Shown piece after piece: positions 8,983 through 17,879 of a stretch of DNA of 64,000 nt. A program made the translations under genes and the position numbers. The stretch comes from Acidimicrobiia bacterium (GTDB taxonomy: Bacteria > Actinomycetota > Acidimicrobiia > IMCC26256 > PALSA-610). Each line of letters begins with the position of its first letter. Positions within the stretch are counted from its first letter, which is position 1. The stretch covers positions 1,041,965 to 1,105,964 of the forward strand of contig BPGH01000001.1 in NCBI GenBank assembly GCA_026002935.1, in the 5' to 3' direction. Under the pieces are notes generated by a model, which saw nothing but the letters and a program-made list of their open reading frames with translations, made no database searches and was not told the origin of the DNA.

Positions 8983-10434
8983 ATGAGCACCCGGGACCTG
9001 CGGTTCGCGATCGTCGGCGGGGGGATGGCGGGCATCCTCGCCGCGATCCGCCTGAAGGAGGCCGGCCTCACCGACTTCACCGTCTACGAGAAGGCCGACC
9101 GGCTCGGCGGGACCTGGCGCGAGAACACCTACCCGGGGCTCACCTGCGACGTCCCCTCGCACCTGTACTCCTACTCCTTCGCGCTGAACCCCGACTGGTC
9201 GCACATGTACGCGCCGGGCCCGGAGATCCAGGCCTACTTCGAGCGCGTCGCGTCCGAGCACGGCGTCGTGCCGTTCGTTCGCTTCGGCGAGGAGGTGGTG
9301 CGCCTCGACTGGGTCGACGGGCGGTGGCACCTCGAGACCGCGCGCGGGACGCGCGACGTCGTCGACGTGGTGATCGCGGCCACCGGGGTGCTGCACCACC
9401 CGCGGTACCCGGACTTCGAGGGCCTGGAGACGTTCGGGGGCGCCTGCTTCCACAGCGCCCGCTGGGACCACGGCGTGCGCATCGACGGCGCACGCGTCGG
9501 CATCGTCGGCACGGGCTCGACGTCGGTGCAGATCATCACCGCGATCGCCCGCCGGGTGCGGCGGCTCACCGTGTTCCAGCGCACCGCGCAGTGGGTGATG
9601 CCCGCGACCAACCCTGCGTACACCGAGGAGCAGAAGGCGGAGCTCCGCGCCGACCCGGAGAAGCTCGCCGCGCTGCACGCCCGCCTCTGCGAGCTGTTCG
9701 ACGTGTTCGCGAACGGCGTGGTCGACGCCCGCTCGTCGCAGATGCAGATGATCGCGGACGCGTGCCGTGCGAACCTCGAGGAGAACGTGAAGGACCCGGT
9801 GCTGCGGGAGCGCCTCCGCCCCGACTACCAGGCGGCCTGCAAGCGCCTGATCATGGCCGACGGCTTCTACGAGGCGATGCAGGAGCCGACGGTCGAGCTC
9901 GTCACGGAGAAGATCGTCCGCGTCGAGCCGGAGGGCGTCCGCACCGCCGACGGCGCGCTCCACGACCTCGACGTGCTCGTCCTCGCGACCGGCTTCAAGG
10001 TCGACGCGTTCATGCGCCCGATGGCGGTGACCGGCGCCGGCGGCGTGCGGTTGGAGGACGAGTGGGCACAGCGCCCCAACGCGTACCTGTCGATCTCGAT
10101 CCCCGGCTTCCCGAACCTGTTCATGCTGAACGGCCCCAACGGCCCGGTCGGGAACTTCTCCCTCATCGAGGTCGCCGAGCTCCAGTTCGGCTACGTGATG
10201 CAGCTCGTCGAGTTGCTGCGTTCCGGCCGGTGCCGCGCGATCTGCGCGACGCGTGACGCGATGGAGCGCCACGAGGCGGCGCGGGTCGAGGCCGCGCGGC
10301 ACACGGTCTGGTCGACCGGGTGCCGGAGCTGGTACCTCGACGACCGCGGGGTCCCCGCCGTGTGGCCGTGGCCCTTCACGCGCTTTCGCGAGGTCATGGC
10401 CGCCCCCGACCTCTCGGCGTACGAGCTGGCCTGA
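8983..10434 (+). CDS. Flavin-dependent (Baeyer-Villiger type) monooxygenase
   Basis: The 483-residue protein has two Rossmann nucleotide-binding motifs, the FAD motif AIVGGGMAGILAA near the N-terminus and the NADPH motif VGIVGTGSTSVQ around residue 170. Between them is FGGACFHSARWDH (about 149-161), which matches the Baeyer-Villiger fingerprint FxGxxxHxxxW. Such enzymes insert oxygen next to a carbonyl or oxidise heteroatoms using NADPH and O2 in the cytoplasm. Length is on the short side for the family (usually 500-550). The ATG at 8983 is preferred over an upstream in-frame start at 8845, which would overlap the CBS promoter region. Confidence 0.9.
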   Translation: MSTRDLRFAIVGGGMAGILAAIRLKEAGLTDFTVYEKADRLGGTWRENTYPGLTCDVPSHLYSYSFALNPDWSHMYAPGPEIQAYFERVASEHGVVPFVRFGEEVVRLDWVDGRWHLETARGTRDVVDVVIAATGVLHHPRYPDFEGLETFGGACFHSARWDHGVRIDGARVGIVGTGSTSVQIITAIARRVRRLTVFQRTAQWVMPATNPAYTEEQKAELRADPEKLAALHARLCELFDVFANGVVDARSSQMQMIADACRANLEENVKDPVLRERLRPDYQAACKRLIMADGFYEAMQEPTVELVTEKIVRVEPEGVRTADGALHDLDVLVLATGFKVDAFMRPMAVTGAGGVRLEDEWAQRPNAYLSISIPGFPNLFMLNGPNGPVGNFSLIEVAELQFGYVMQLVELLRSGRCRAICATRDAMERHEAARVEAARHTVWSTGCRSWYLDDRGVPAVWPWPFTRFREVMAAPDLSAYELA

Positions 10435-10448
10435 CCCCGCCGGTACGG

Positions 10449-10466
10449 CCCGCCGGCACCGGCGGG
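10449..10466. terminator. Hairpin after the monooxygenase gene
   Basis: CCCGCCGG and CCGGCGGG form a perfect 8-bp inverted repeat 15 bases after the monooxygenase stop codon. No T-tract is present, so intrinsic termination is only suggested. Confidence 0.4.
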
Positions 10467-10527
10467 CACGGCGCGGGCGGCATCCTGCGGGTTGGGCCGG
10501 GGGCGGCCGGCGGGGTACACAGGCGCG

Positions 10528-12110
10528 ATGGCGTCGCGCGGTGACGGGCTGTCGGAGTACGCGCGCCGGCGCGACTTCGCGAAGACCCCCGAACCGGCGG
10601 GCGGGCCGCCCCCGGCGGGAGACGGGCGGCGCTTCGTCGTACAGCGCCATCGTGCCCGCCGGACCCACTACGACCTCCGGCTCGAGGCCGGCGGCGTGCT
10701 CGTGAGCTGGGCGGTCCCCAAGGGCCTGTCGCTCGACCCCGACGCGAAGCACCTGGCCGTGCACGTCGAGGACCACCCGGTCGAGTACCTCGACTTCGAG
10801 GGCGTCATCCCCGCGGGCGAGTACGGCGGCGGTGACGTGATCGTCTGGGACCGCGGCACCTACGACCTCGTGTACGCCGACGACCTGCAGGAGGCCGTCG
10901 ACCGCGGGACGGTTCACGTCGACCTCCGCGGCGAGAAGCTGCGGGGCCGGTTCGTGCTCGTCCGCCGCGGGCGTGACCGCTCGGGGCGGGAACAGTGGCT
11001 CGTGTTCAAGAAGCGCGACGAGCACGCCGTGCCCGGATGGGACCCGGAGGGCGTGCCGCGCTCGGTGCGCAGCGGTCGCACGAACGAGGAGGTCGCGACC
11101 CGCCCGGAGGCCGTGTGGCGCACCGGCGAGCCCGCCGCGCGCGCCGGCATCGACCTCTCGGCGGACCGTCCCGACCTCGCGGCGCTCGACGCGTTGGCCG
11201 GCGGCGGGGAGTGGGAATTCGACGGGGTGACCCTGCGGCTCACCAACCTCGACAAGGTGCTCTTCCCGCCGCGCCGGGCCGGGGAGGCGCCACTCACCAA
11301 GCGCGACCTGGTGCGCTACTACGCGTCGGTCGCGCCCGTCATGGTGCCCTACCTCGAGGGCCGGCCGCTCAACCTGCACCGGTTCCCCGACGGCGTCGGC
11401 GCCAAGGGGTTCTGGCACAAGGCGGCGCCGGCGCACGCCCCCGCGCTGGGTGACGCGCTGGCGCGACGAGGGCGCCGGCCGGGGCCAGGCGCAGTGGTAC
11501 GTCGTCGCGGACCGGCCGGCCACGCTCGCCTGGCTGGCCAACTACGCGGCGGTCGAGCTGCACCCCTGGACGTCGCGCGTCGAGGACACCGCACCGGCCG
11601 ACCTACGCCCTCGTCGACATCGACCCGGGTGAGCGCACGTCGTGGGACGACGTGCTGGTGCTCGCGCGCCTGTTCCGCGCCGCGCTCGAGCACCTCGGCC
11701 TGCGCGGCTACCCGAAGACGACCGGCCGGCGCGGGCTGCAGATCTGGGTCCCCGTCGAACCGGGCCCGACGTTCGGCGAGACGCGGGCGTGGGTGGAGCG
11801 GCTGTCGCGCATCGTCGGCGAGCGCGTGCCCGACCTGGTCAGCTGGCGGTGGGAGCGGGACCGGCGGGGCGGCCGCGCCCGCCTCGACTACACGCAGAAC
11901 GCCCGCCACAAGACGCTGGTCGCCCCGTACTCGGTGCGGGCGGCGCCCGGCGCGCCGGTGTCGGTGCCGATCCGCTGGGACGAGCTCGACGACCCCGCGC
12001 TGCGGCCCGACCGCTGGACCCTGCGCGACGTCGGTGACCGCCTGCTCGCGCACGGCGACCCCTTCGCCGGGGTCCTGCGCGACCGCCAGCGGCTCCCGCC
12101 GCTCGGCTGA
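10528..12110 (+). pseudogene. ligD: LigD-type 3'-phosphoesterase plus polymerase/primase, frame broken twice
   Basis: From ATG 10528 the first frame encodes the LigD phosphoesterase domain (FVVQRHRARRTHYDLRLE, GVIPAGEYGGGDVIVWDRG, about residues 30-165), a linker, then the start of the archaeo-eukaryotic-primase-type polymerase domain (LTNLDKVLFPP, LNLHRFPDGV). The polymerase continues in a second frame (TRWRDEG...WYVVADRPATLAWLANYA) after about 11440 and in a third (TYALVDIDPGERTSW, YPKTTGRRGLQIWVPVEPG, RWELDDP-like end) after about 11587. Each shift is consistent with one extra base. No ATP-dependent ligase domain is present, so this is a PE-Pol form. Role: end processing and gap filling in Ku-dependent end joining. 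Confidence 0.88.
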
Positions 12111-12154
12111 TCGCGCGTCCGGCCGATCGCGCGCGTGGCTGATCGCGCGTCCGG
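12107..12154 (+). repeat. Three 16-bp tandem repeats abutting the ligD stop codon
   Basis: CTGATCGCGCGTCCGG at 12107-12122, a variant CCGATCGCGCGCGTGG at 12123-12138, then the first form again at 12139-12154. The first copy contains the ligD stop codon. The following bases up to 12207 hold two partial copies of GCGGACCGG. Confidence 0.85.
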
Positions 12155-12207
12155 CGCCCCGGGGCCGGTGGACCGGGCGCGGACCGGCCGCGGACCGGTC
12201 GAGGCGG

Positions 12208-13701
12208 TCAGACCAGGTAGCCGGCCTGGTGCGCGGCGATCATCGCGGCCGCCTCGGCCCGCGTCGTCGGGCCGTACGTGCGCGCCGGCGGCAGCGACGC
12301 GCGGATCGCGTCGACCTCCTCCGGGCTCGCCTCGCACCGCCCGGTGACCGGCTCGACCCCGTAGAGCTGCGCCGAGGTCAGCCCGAGGATCTTCGCCTTC
12401 AGCTCGTCGGTCAGCGCGGGGTACCCGTGGCGTTCCTGCAGCTCCTCGGAGATGGTGAAGGCGCGCATCGCCTGGATCTGGTCCTGGGGGGTGCCGAACC
12501 AGATCGAGTCGGTGCCCCACACGACGCGGTCCTCGCCGACGTACTTCAACAGCTTGCCGAGCACGTGGGCGGCCGCGGTCGGGTCGCGCATCAGGAACCA
12601 CCACGTGCCGCCGAGCTCCGCGTACACGTTGGAGTTCGGCCCGACGCCCGCGGTCTCCAGCGAGCGGATCAGGCGGTCGACGCCCTGCGGGTCGGGGTCG
12701 GCCGGGTCGTACGGGCCCGTTCCCCCGGGTCGCCCCGGTTCGAATCCCGAGTGGTACACGACGAACGCGATGTCGTCGTTGCGCGCGGCGGCGGGGCCGA
12801 TGTCGCGGGGGTCGGCGAGCTCGGGCGTCGAACCGACGATGGACGAGATCCCCTTGTGCGTGCAGATGATGGGCGGGCCGATCTCGCGGACGTGGTCGAT
12901 GAACCGCTGACCGATCTGCGGGCGTGACGGGTCGTGGTCGTCGAAGTAGAAGTGCGCGTCGGTCGGCACCATCGTGTAGATCTTCCAGGCCGCGATGTCG
13001 TAGCGGTCGCGCAGCGCCGACATCTCGTCGAGCATCGCGTCGATCGGTCCGCGGTGCGGGTAGGCGCCGCCGTGCATCAGGACGCGCCCGTCGCAACCGA
13101 TGCGGGTCGCGACGTCGATCGCGTAGGCCATGTCCTCCGGCCCGAGGCCCGTACCCCCGGGCGTCGGCAGCGCGGAGAGGATCGCCATCGACGTGTCCGA
13201 CCGCACGAACACCTCACGGAAGTACGCGTCGGCGGTGAAGCACGCCTTCGAGGTGCCCGCCTCGCGTCCCTCGGCGCACTGTGCGAACGGGAAGACCGAC
13301 GTCCACTCGCCGCCCTCGACCGAGAGGTCGTAGTTCACGTAGTGGGTCTGGACGTCGAACACGAACTCGTCGCCGCCGAGCACGTCGAGCGCGGCGCTCG
13401 TGTCGGTCGTCGCCTCCTCGGGGACGTCGAACGTGCCGCCGGGCCGCTCGCCGCGTTCGCTCGCCTCTTCCTTCGAGCAGGCGGCGAGGGTGAAGAGCGT
13501 CGCGGCCGCGCCGACGCTGCTCGACAGGAACCGCCGGCGCGAGATGCCGAGGCGCCGCGCGTTCCGGTCGGCGAGCGCCAGGGTGCGGCGGATCGTCTCG
13601 CGTACGAGCGGGCCGTGCGGCACCGGCAGGAACTCGCCGTTGGAAACCGGCCCGAACTTGATCGGGAGCGCGTCGTCGGCGTCGTGGTCGTCGGTGGGCA
13701 C
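12208..13701 (-). CDS. Amidohydrolase family protein with internal Tat/lipobox-type signal
   Basis: A 497-residue protein. Residues about 46-75 read R-R-L-G-I-S-R-R-R-F-L-S-S-S followed by a hydrophobic stretch ending in L-A-A-C-S: a twin-arginine motif with a possible lipobox. The catalytic part is a TIM-barrel metal hydrolase resembling the amidohydrolase-2 group (FDVQTHYVNYD near the start; ICTHKG, VVYHSGFEPG, VYAELGG, VVWGTDSIWFG later). The last motif, G-T-D-S, carries the usual C-terminal metal-binding Asp. Probably exported folded and membrane-anchored. Oddly, about 45 hydrophilic residues precede the Tat motif; a nearer start is possible but I see none with a better ribosome-binding site. 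Confidence 0.85.
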   Translation of the reverse strand: MPTDDHDADDALPIKFGPVSNGEFLPVPHGPLVRETIRRTLALADRNARRLGISRRRFLSSSVGAAATLFTLAACSKEEASERGERPGGTFDVPEEATTDTSAALDVLGGDEFVFDVQTHYVNYDLSVEGGEWTSVFPFAQCAEGREAGTSKACFTADAYFREVFVRSDTSMAILSALPTPGGTGLGPEDMAYAIDVATRIGCDGRVLMHGGAYPHRGPIDAMLDEMSALRDRYDIAAWKIYTMVPTDAHFYFDDHDPSRPQIGQRFIDHVREIGPPIICTHKGISSIVGSTPELADPRDIGPAAARNDDIAFVVYHSGFEPGRPGGTGPYDPADPDPQGVDRLIRSLETAGVGPNSNVYAELGGTWWFLMRDPTAAAHVLGKLLKYVGEDRVVWGTDSIWFGTPQDQIQAMRAFTISEELQERHGYPALTDELKAKILGLTSAQLYGVEPVTGRCEASPEEVDAIRASLPPARTYGPTTRAEAAAMIAAHQAGYLV

Positions 13702-13805
13702 GGCACGGCCTCCCGGGCTCGCGGCGGGTGCCCGGATTGTCGCACCCGGCGGGCGACGGTGTCAGGGCACGGTCGGGCCGGGCGCCGGTGGGGTAGACGT
13801 GGCGC

Positions 13806-15092
13806 ATGGAGACCACCGCCGACGTCCCTCCGCCGCGTCTCGCGCCACCGCCGCTGCGGCGGGAGGCCGCCCGCACCCGGGAGCTGCGCGCCGCGAAGCG
13901 CCGCGCGACCGGGCTGCTGCTCGCCGCCGCGGCGGCGTTCGTCGTCGTGGCGGCGACCACCGCCGACGACGGGTGGACCGGCTACCTGCGCGCGGGCCTC
14001 GAGGCGGCGATGGTGGGCGGTCTCGCGGACTGGTTCGCCGTCACGGCGTTGTTCCGCCACCCGCTCGGCCTGCCGATCCCGCACACCGCGGTGATCCGCG
14101 AGCGCAAGGACAGCTTCGGCGAGACCCTCGGCGAGTTCGTGCAGGAGAACTTCCTGTCGGCCGACGCGATCGCGGAGCGCGTCCGGTCGTCGTACGCGGT
14201 CGCGCGTGCCGCCGACTGGCTGGCGCGCCCGGTCAACGCCCGCGTCCTCGCCGGTCACGTCGCGGGCGTCGCGGTCGGCCTCGCCGACGCGCTGCGCGAC
14301 GAGGACGTGAACGAGGCGGTCGACACCGAGATCCGCCGGGCGGTCGAGCGCGTCGAGGTCGCGCCGCTCGCCGGGCGCCTGCTGCGGTTCGCGACCGAGT
14401 CGGGGCGCCACCAGGAGCTGCTCGACTCGATGCTGCGCGGCGCGCAGCGGTTCCTCGAGGACAACCGCGAGGCGCTCCGGGAGCGGTTCGGCCGGCAGTC
14501 GCCCTGGTGGCTGCCGATGGCCGTGGAGGACCGCATCTTCGAGCGGCTGGTGGAGGGCGTCACCGTGCTGTTGCAGTCGGTGAACGACGACCCCCGTCAC
14601 GAGCTGCGAGCCCACTTCGACGCGCGCGTCGCCGAGCTGGCCGATCGTCTGGAGCACGACCCGGCGCTGCGCGAGCGCGGCGAGCAGCTCAAGCGCGAGC
14701 TGCTGGAGCACCCGCAGCTGCGCGCGTGGAGCGCGTCGCTGTGGGCGGACGCGAAGCGAACGCTGCGCGCGCAGGCGTCGGACCCGGCCTCGCCGTTGCG
14801 CGACCGGCTCGCGGGCGCGTTCGCGACGGCGGGGGAGCGGCTGCGTGCCGACGCCGTGCTGGCGGGGAAGGCCGAGGACCTCGTCGACCGGGCGGTGCGG
14901 GCGGTCGTCGAACGGTTCTCGGACGAGCTCGCGGCGCTGGTGAGCGGCACCATCGCCCGCTGGGACGCGGACGAGACGTCGCACCGGCTCGAGCTGCTGC
15001 TCGGACGCGACCTGCAGTTCATCCGCATCAACGGCACGATCGTCGGCGGCCTCGCGGGCGTCGCGATCCACGGGGTGGGCCGGTTGCTGTGA
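13806..15092 (+). CDS. DUF445 family membrane-anchored protein
   Basis: A 428-residue protein with an N-terminal helix (LLLAAAAAFVVVAATT, about residues 39-54), the conserved DUF445 block GLEAAMVGGLADWFAVTALFRHPLG and IPHTAVIRERKDSFGETLGEFV, then a long charged helical region and a C-terminal hydrophobic end (GTIVGGLAGVAIHGVGRL). This matches the YjiN-like DUF445 family, which has no established biochemical activity. It is divergent from the amidohydrolase gene and convergent with the SnoaL-like gene. Confidence 0.88.
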   Translation: METTADVPPPRLAPPPLRREAARTRELRAAKRRATGLLLAAAAAFVVVAATTADDGWTGYLRAGLEAAMVGGLADWFAVTALFRHPLGLPIPHTAVIRERKDSFGETLGEFVQENFLSADAIAERVRSSYAVARAADWLARPVNARVLAGHVAGVAVGLADALRDEDVNEAVDTEIRRAVERVEVAPLAGRLLRFATESGRHQELLDSMLRGAQRFLEDNREALRERFGRQSPWWLPMAVEDRIFERLVEGVTVLLQSVNDDPRHELRAHFDARVAELADRLEHDPALRERGEQLKRELLEHPQLRAWSASLWADAKRTLRAQASDPASPLRDRLAGAFATAGERLRADAVLAGKAEDLVDRAVRAVVERFSDELAALVSGTIARWDADETSHRLELLLGRDLQFIRINGTIVGGLAGVAIHGVGRLL

Positions 15093-15118
15093 GGGCGCGG
15101 CCGCCGGGGGCGGGCCGG

Positions 15119-15601
15119 TCAGGCGTCGGGATGGGGGAACACGTCGAACCGCTCCCCCGGGGTGCCGCGCGCGAGGGACGCGTAGTGCCGTCGCGCGTAC
15201 CACCAGCGGCCGCCGGCGCGCCGGTACTCGTCGCGGTAGACGCCGTACGCCGTCGAGAACCGGCCCTCGTGGTCGACCCGGACCTCGTTGATGTGGACCC
15301 GCGCGGTCGCGCGGTCCGGGTCGCCGCCGGCGCGCGGCGAGACGTGCGCGGTGAGCACGGTGAAGCCGAAGTGGGCGTAGCGCGCGATGGCGTCGCCGAC
15401 GAAGCGACCGACGGCACCGGGACCCGTGAGCTCGAGCGGTGCGGCGTCGCGCCGGTCGACGGTGACGACCGCGTCGGGGAGGAACAGCCCGGCGAGCTCG
15501 GACCAGGCCCGACGGTGGACGACGTCGCCGTAAGCGTCGTGCAGCCGCCGGATCGCGAACTCGTCGAGCGCGTCGCGCAGTTCGTGCCCCCCGGCCTCCA
15601 C
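15119..15601 (-). CDS. SnoaL-like (NTF2-fold) protein
   Basis: A roughly 160-residue protein with the pattern of SnoaL-like/NTF2-fold proteins: FAIRRLHDAYGDVVHRRAWSELAGLFLPDAVVTVD near the N-terminus, then a strand-rich half with FTVLTAHVSPR, ARVHINEVRVDHEGR and DEYRRAGGRWWYARRHY. Family members include small cyclases, isomerases and dehydratases as well as proteins of unknown role. I chose the GTG at 15601; a frame extension to 15745 would overlap the EAL gene and has low-complexity sequence. Confidence 0.78.
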   Translation of the reverse strand: MEAGGHELRDALDEFAIRRLHDAYGDVVHRRAWSELAGLFLPDAVVTVDRRDAAPLELTGPGAVGRFVGDAIARYAHFGFTVLTAHVSPRAGGDPDRATARVHINEVRVDHEGRFSTAYGVYRDEYRRAGGRWWYARRHYASLARGTPGERFDVFPHPDA

Positions 15602-15644
15602 GGTGCGCAGCGTAACGGCCCGCGCCGTGCGCGCCCGCGGGGCG

Positions 15645-16787
15645 TCAGCCGGCGAGCCGCCGCAGGAGGCGCCGGACCGGGACGGTGCCGACGTAGCGCC
15701 CCGCGTCGTCGGTGACGAGCACCGGGAGGCGCTCGTCGTACCCACCCGTCGCGAGGCGGTGCGCGATCTCCGCGGGCGTGGCGCGGAGGTTGGCCGTGAG
15801 CGCGGGCCGCAGCTCCCCGGCGAGGGCGCCCTCGGGGGTGATGATCCCCACCGGGCGGTCGCCCTCGACCGCGACGACGACGTCGACGGCCGGGTCGGCG
15901 AAGGCCGCCGCGTGGTCGGCGGCGCGCCCGTGCTCGACGCTCGGCGCCACGACCAGCAGGTCGCACAGCCCGCACTGTTCCGGGTTCTCCCGCCGGCGCG
16001 CGACCAGCGCCGCCGCGGCGGGCTCGATCGGCGCCCAGGGCGCGCCCGGCCGGGCGAAGAACCAGCCCTGTGCGAGCGGCACGCCGAGCTGCATGCAGTG
16101 CAGGGCCTCGGCCTCCGTCTCGATCCCCTCGGCGAGCACCCACGCGTCGATGCGGTTCGCGAACACGCCGAGCATCTCGACGAGCGCGCTCTTCACCTCG
16201 TCGCGGTCGACGTCCGCGACGAGCGCCCGGTCGAGCTTCAGCACCGACGGGCGCAGGGCGAGGATCTGCTGCAGCCCCGCGTACCCGGCCCCCGCGTCGT
16301 CGACCGCGATCAGCGCACCGAGGCGCCGCAGGCGTTCCAGCCCCGCGGCGACGGCGTTCGCGTCGCCCAGCTCCCGGTGCTCGGTGACCTCGACGACGAC
16401 GCCGCCGAGCGGCGCGTGGTCGCGGAACACGGCCATGACCTCGGGGGACGCCAGCGACTCGGGCTCCACGTTGACGGTCAGGAACGTGTTCGCCGGGAGC
16501 GTCGCGCGCTGCGCGAGCGCGGCGGCGACGACCGCGGCCTCGAGCTGCGCGACGCGGCCCAGGCGCGCGGCCTGCGCGAACCACACGTCGGGTGTCGCCG
16601 CGACGCCGTGGTCGAACCGGGCGAGGGCCTCGTAGCCGGCGACCACGCCGCGGGCGAGGTCGACGATCGGCTGGTAGACGGGCCGGACCCCCGACCCGGC
16701 GGCCGCGCGCGCGACCAGGCCCGGCCAGTCGGGCTCCTGCTCCTCCCGGGTGCCGTGGTCGCCCGGCGGTGCGGCCGGTGCGCGCAC
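15645..16787 (-). CDS. EAL-domain (c-di-GMP phosphodiesterase type) protein with CBS-like C-terminus
   Basis: The 380-residue protein starts at GTG 16787, one base after the DUF1059 stop. Residues about 35-255 are an EAL domain: the signature Y-E-A-L-A-R, the Asn strand TVNVEP, Glu in VVVEVTEH, the double Asp in AVDDAGAGYAG, Lys in VLKLDR, Glu in LAEGIETEAEA and QGWFFARPG. The metal and catalytic residues appear kept, so hydrolysis of cyclic di-GMP is plausible, although DDFGTG is altered to DDAGAG. The C-terminal 110 residues resemble a CBS pair (VVVAVEGDRPVGIITPEG, LPVLVTDDAGRYVGTVPVRRLL), which may give ligand control. Confidence 0.88.
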   Translation of the reverse strand: MRAPAAPPGDHGTREEQEPDWPGLVARAAAGSGVRPVYQPIVDLARGVVAGYEALARFDHGVAATPDVWFAQAARLGRVAQLEAAVVAAALAQRATLPANTFLTVNVEPESLASPEVMAVFRDHAPLGGVVVEVTEHRELGDANAVAAGLERLRRLGALIAVDDAGAGYAGLQQILALRPSVLKLDRALVADVDRDEVKSALVEMLGVFANRIDAWVLAEGIETEAEALHCMQLGVPLAQGWFFARPGAPWAPIEPAAAALVARRRENPEQCGLCDLLVVAPSVEHGRAADHAAAFADPAVDVVVAVEGDRPVGIITPEGALAGELRPALTANLRATPAEIAHRLATGGYDERLPVLVTDDAGRYVGTVPVRRLLRRLAG

Positions 16788-16788
16788 G

Positions 16789-16965
16789 TCAGGCGACGGT
16801 CACGATCCGGGACCGGACCTGCGCGACCAGCTCGTCGGGGATCTCGGTCAGGCCGTGGGCGGCACCGGCGTGGCGCGCGACCGCGGCGAGGACCTCCTCC
16901 TCGGTGTCGCACACCCAGCGCGCCTCGCAGCCCGGCACGACGTCTCCACACGCGAACGACTTCAC
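16789..16965 (-). CDS. DUF1059 domain protein
   Basis: Starting at GTG 16965, preceded by GGAG, gives 58 residues beginning V-K-S-F-A-C-G-D-V-V-P-G-C-E-A-R-W, the hallmark of small DUF1059 proteins, with HAGAAHGLTEIPDELVAQVRS at the end. The frame extends to 17019 but the shorter product fits the family length. Function unknown; two cysteines and a His are conserved in the family and suggest metal binding (inference). It is likely cotranscribed with the EAL gene. Confidence 0.82.
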   Translation of the reverse strand: MKSFACGDVVPGCEARWVCDTEEEVLAAVARHAGAAHGLTEIPDELVAQVRSRIVTVA

Positions 16966-17111
16966 GACTCCATCCTCCGGCTGGCAGCGGTCGGCGGTTG
17001 CCGTCCGGGTATCGGCCACCGGGACCGCGGCTTGAGCCGCACGGCGCCGGCGCGCGGGGTCGCCGGGTGGACGGCGGCCCGCCGACCGCCGCGCGGGCGC
17101 GCCGGGGCCGG

Positions 17112-17879
17112 TCAGGCGGCCTCGCCGCTCGCGACGGGGGGCAGGGTCGGCGCGGCCGCACCGGGGGCGTCCTCGACCGACACCGCGAACCCGCGCACCG
17201 CGCCCGCCACCCGGAACACCGCCGGGCGCGGCCGGGCCCCGAGCACGGCGACCGACACGGGCGGCGCCGCCTCGCCGCCGAGCGCCCAGAGCTGGTAGGT
17301 CCGGCCGGACCGGAGCGGCGCGAGCGCCGGGTCCACGAGGTACCCCGTCCCGTCCGCGCGCACGACGACGGTCCCCGCCGGAGCGCCGTCGTCCCCGACG
17401 AGCGGGACGCGCACCGTGCCCGGGTCGTCGAGCGCCTCGGCGGCGGCCGCCGCCACGTCACCGGCACCCGGGTCGCGGCCGGGCCCGCCCGCCGCGAGCA
17501 TCCCCGCCGCGACGCCCGCGGTCGCGACGGCCACGAGCACGGCCGCCGCGAGCGGCACACGCCACCAGGGGCGGCGCCGGGCCGGTCCCCGGGCGCGCAC
17601 CGCGGCCGCGAGGTCGACCGGTGGCACGTCCTCGACGGCGGACACGATGGCCGCCCACACGGCGTCGGCCTCGAACTCCTCGTCCTGCGGCCCGTCGGGC
17701 GCGAGCAGCGCGGCGACCTCGCGCAGGCGTGCGACCTCGGCGCGCGCCGCCGGGTCGCGCGCGAGGAACGCCTCGACCCGCTCGCGCTCGTCGTCGTCGA
17801 GCGCGTCGAGGACGTACGCGCCGAGCAGCTCCTCGGCGTCGGCGGCGCCGTCCGGGTGGGTGCGTGCCTCGTCGTTCAC
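17112..17879 (-). CDS. RskA-like anti-sigma factor (membrane)
   Basis: The GTG at 17879 overlaps the sigma-factor stop by four bases, so the two genes are translationally coupled. The 255-residue product has an N-terminal helical domain (LLGAYVLDALDDDERERVEAFLARDP) like anti-sigma-K/RskA proteins, a single membrane helix at about residues 108-130 (WRVPLAAAVLVAVATAGVAA), and an extracytoplasmic C-terminal domain with GRTYQLWALGGEA and VRGFAVSVEDAPGA, both typical of RskA. It is expected to hold the ECF sigma factor at the membrane and release it by regulated proteolysis. Confidence 0.9.
   Translation of the reverse strand: MNDEARTHPDGAADAEELLGAYVLDALDDDERERVEAFLARDPAARAEVARLREVAALLAPDGPQDEEFEADAVWAAIVSAVEDVPPVDLAAAVRARGPARRRPWWRVPLAAAVLVAVATAGVAAGMLAAGGPGRDPGAGDVAAAAAEALDDPGTVRVPLVGDDGAPAGTVVVRADGTGYLVDPALAPLRSGRTYQLWALGGEAAPPVSVAVLGARPRPAVFRVAGAVRGFAVSVEDAPGAAAPTLPPVASGEAA

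Noticed and set aside
8863..11541. 892-residue minus-strand open frame
   Set aside because: Antisense to the monooxygenase and ligD genes, low-complexity translation.
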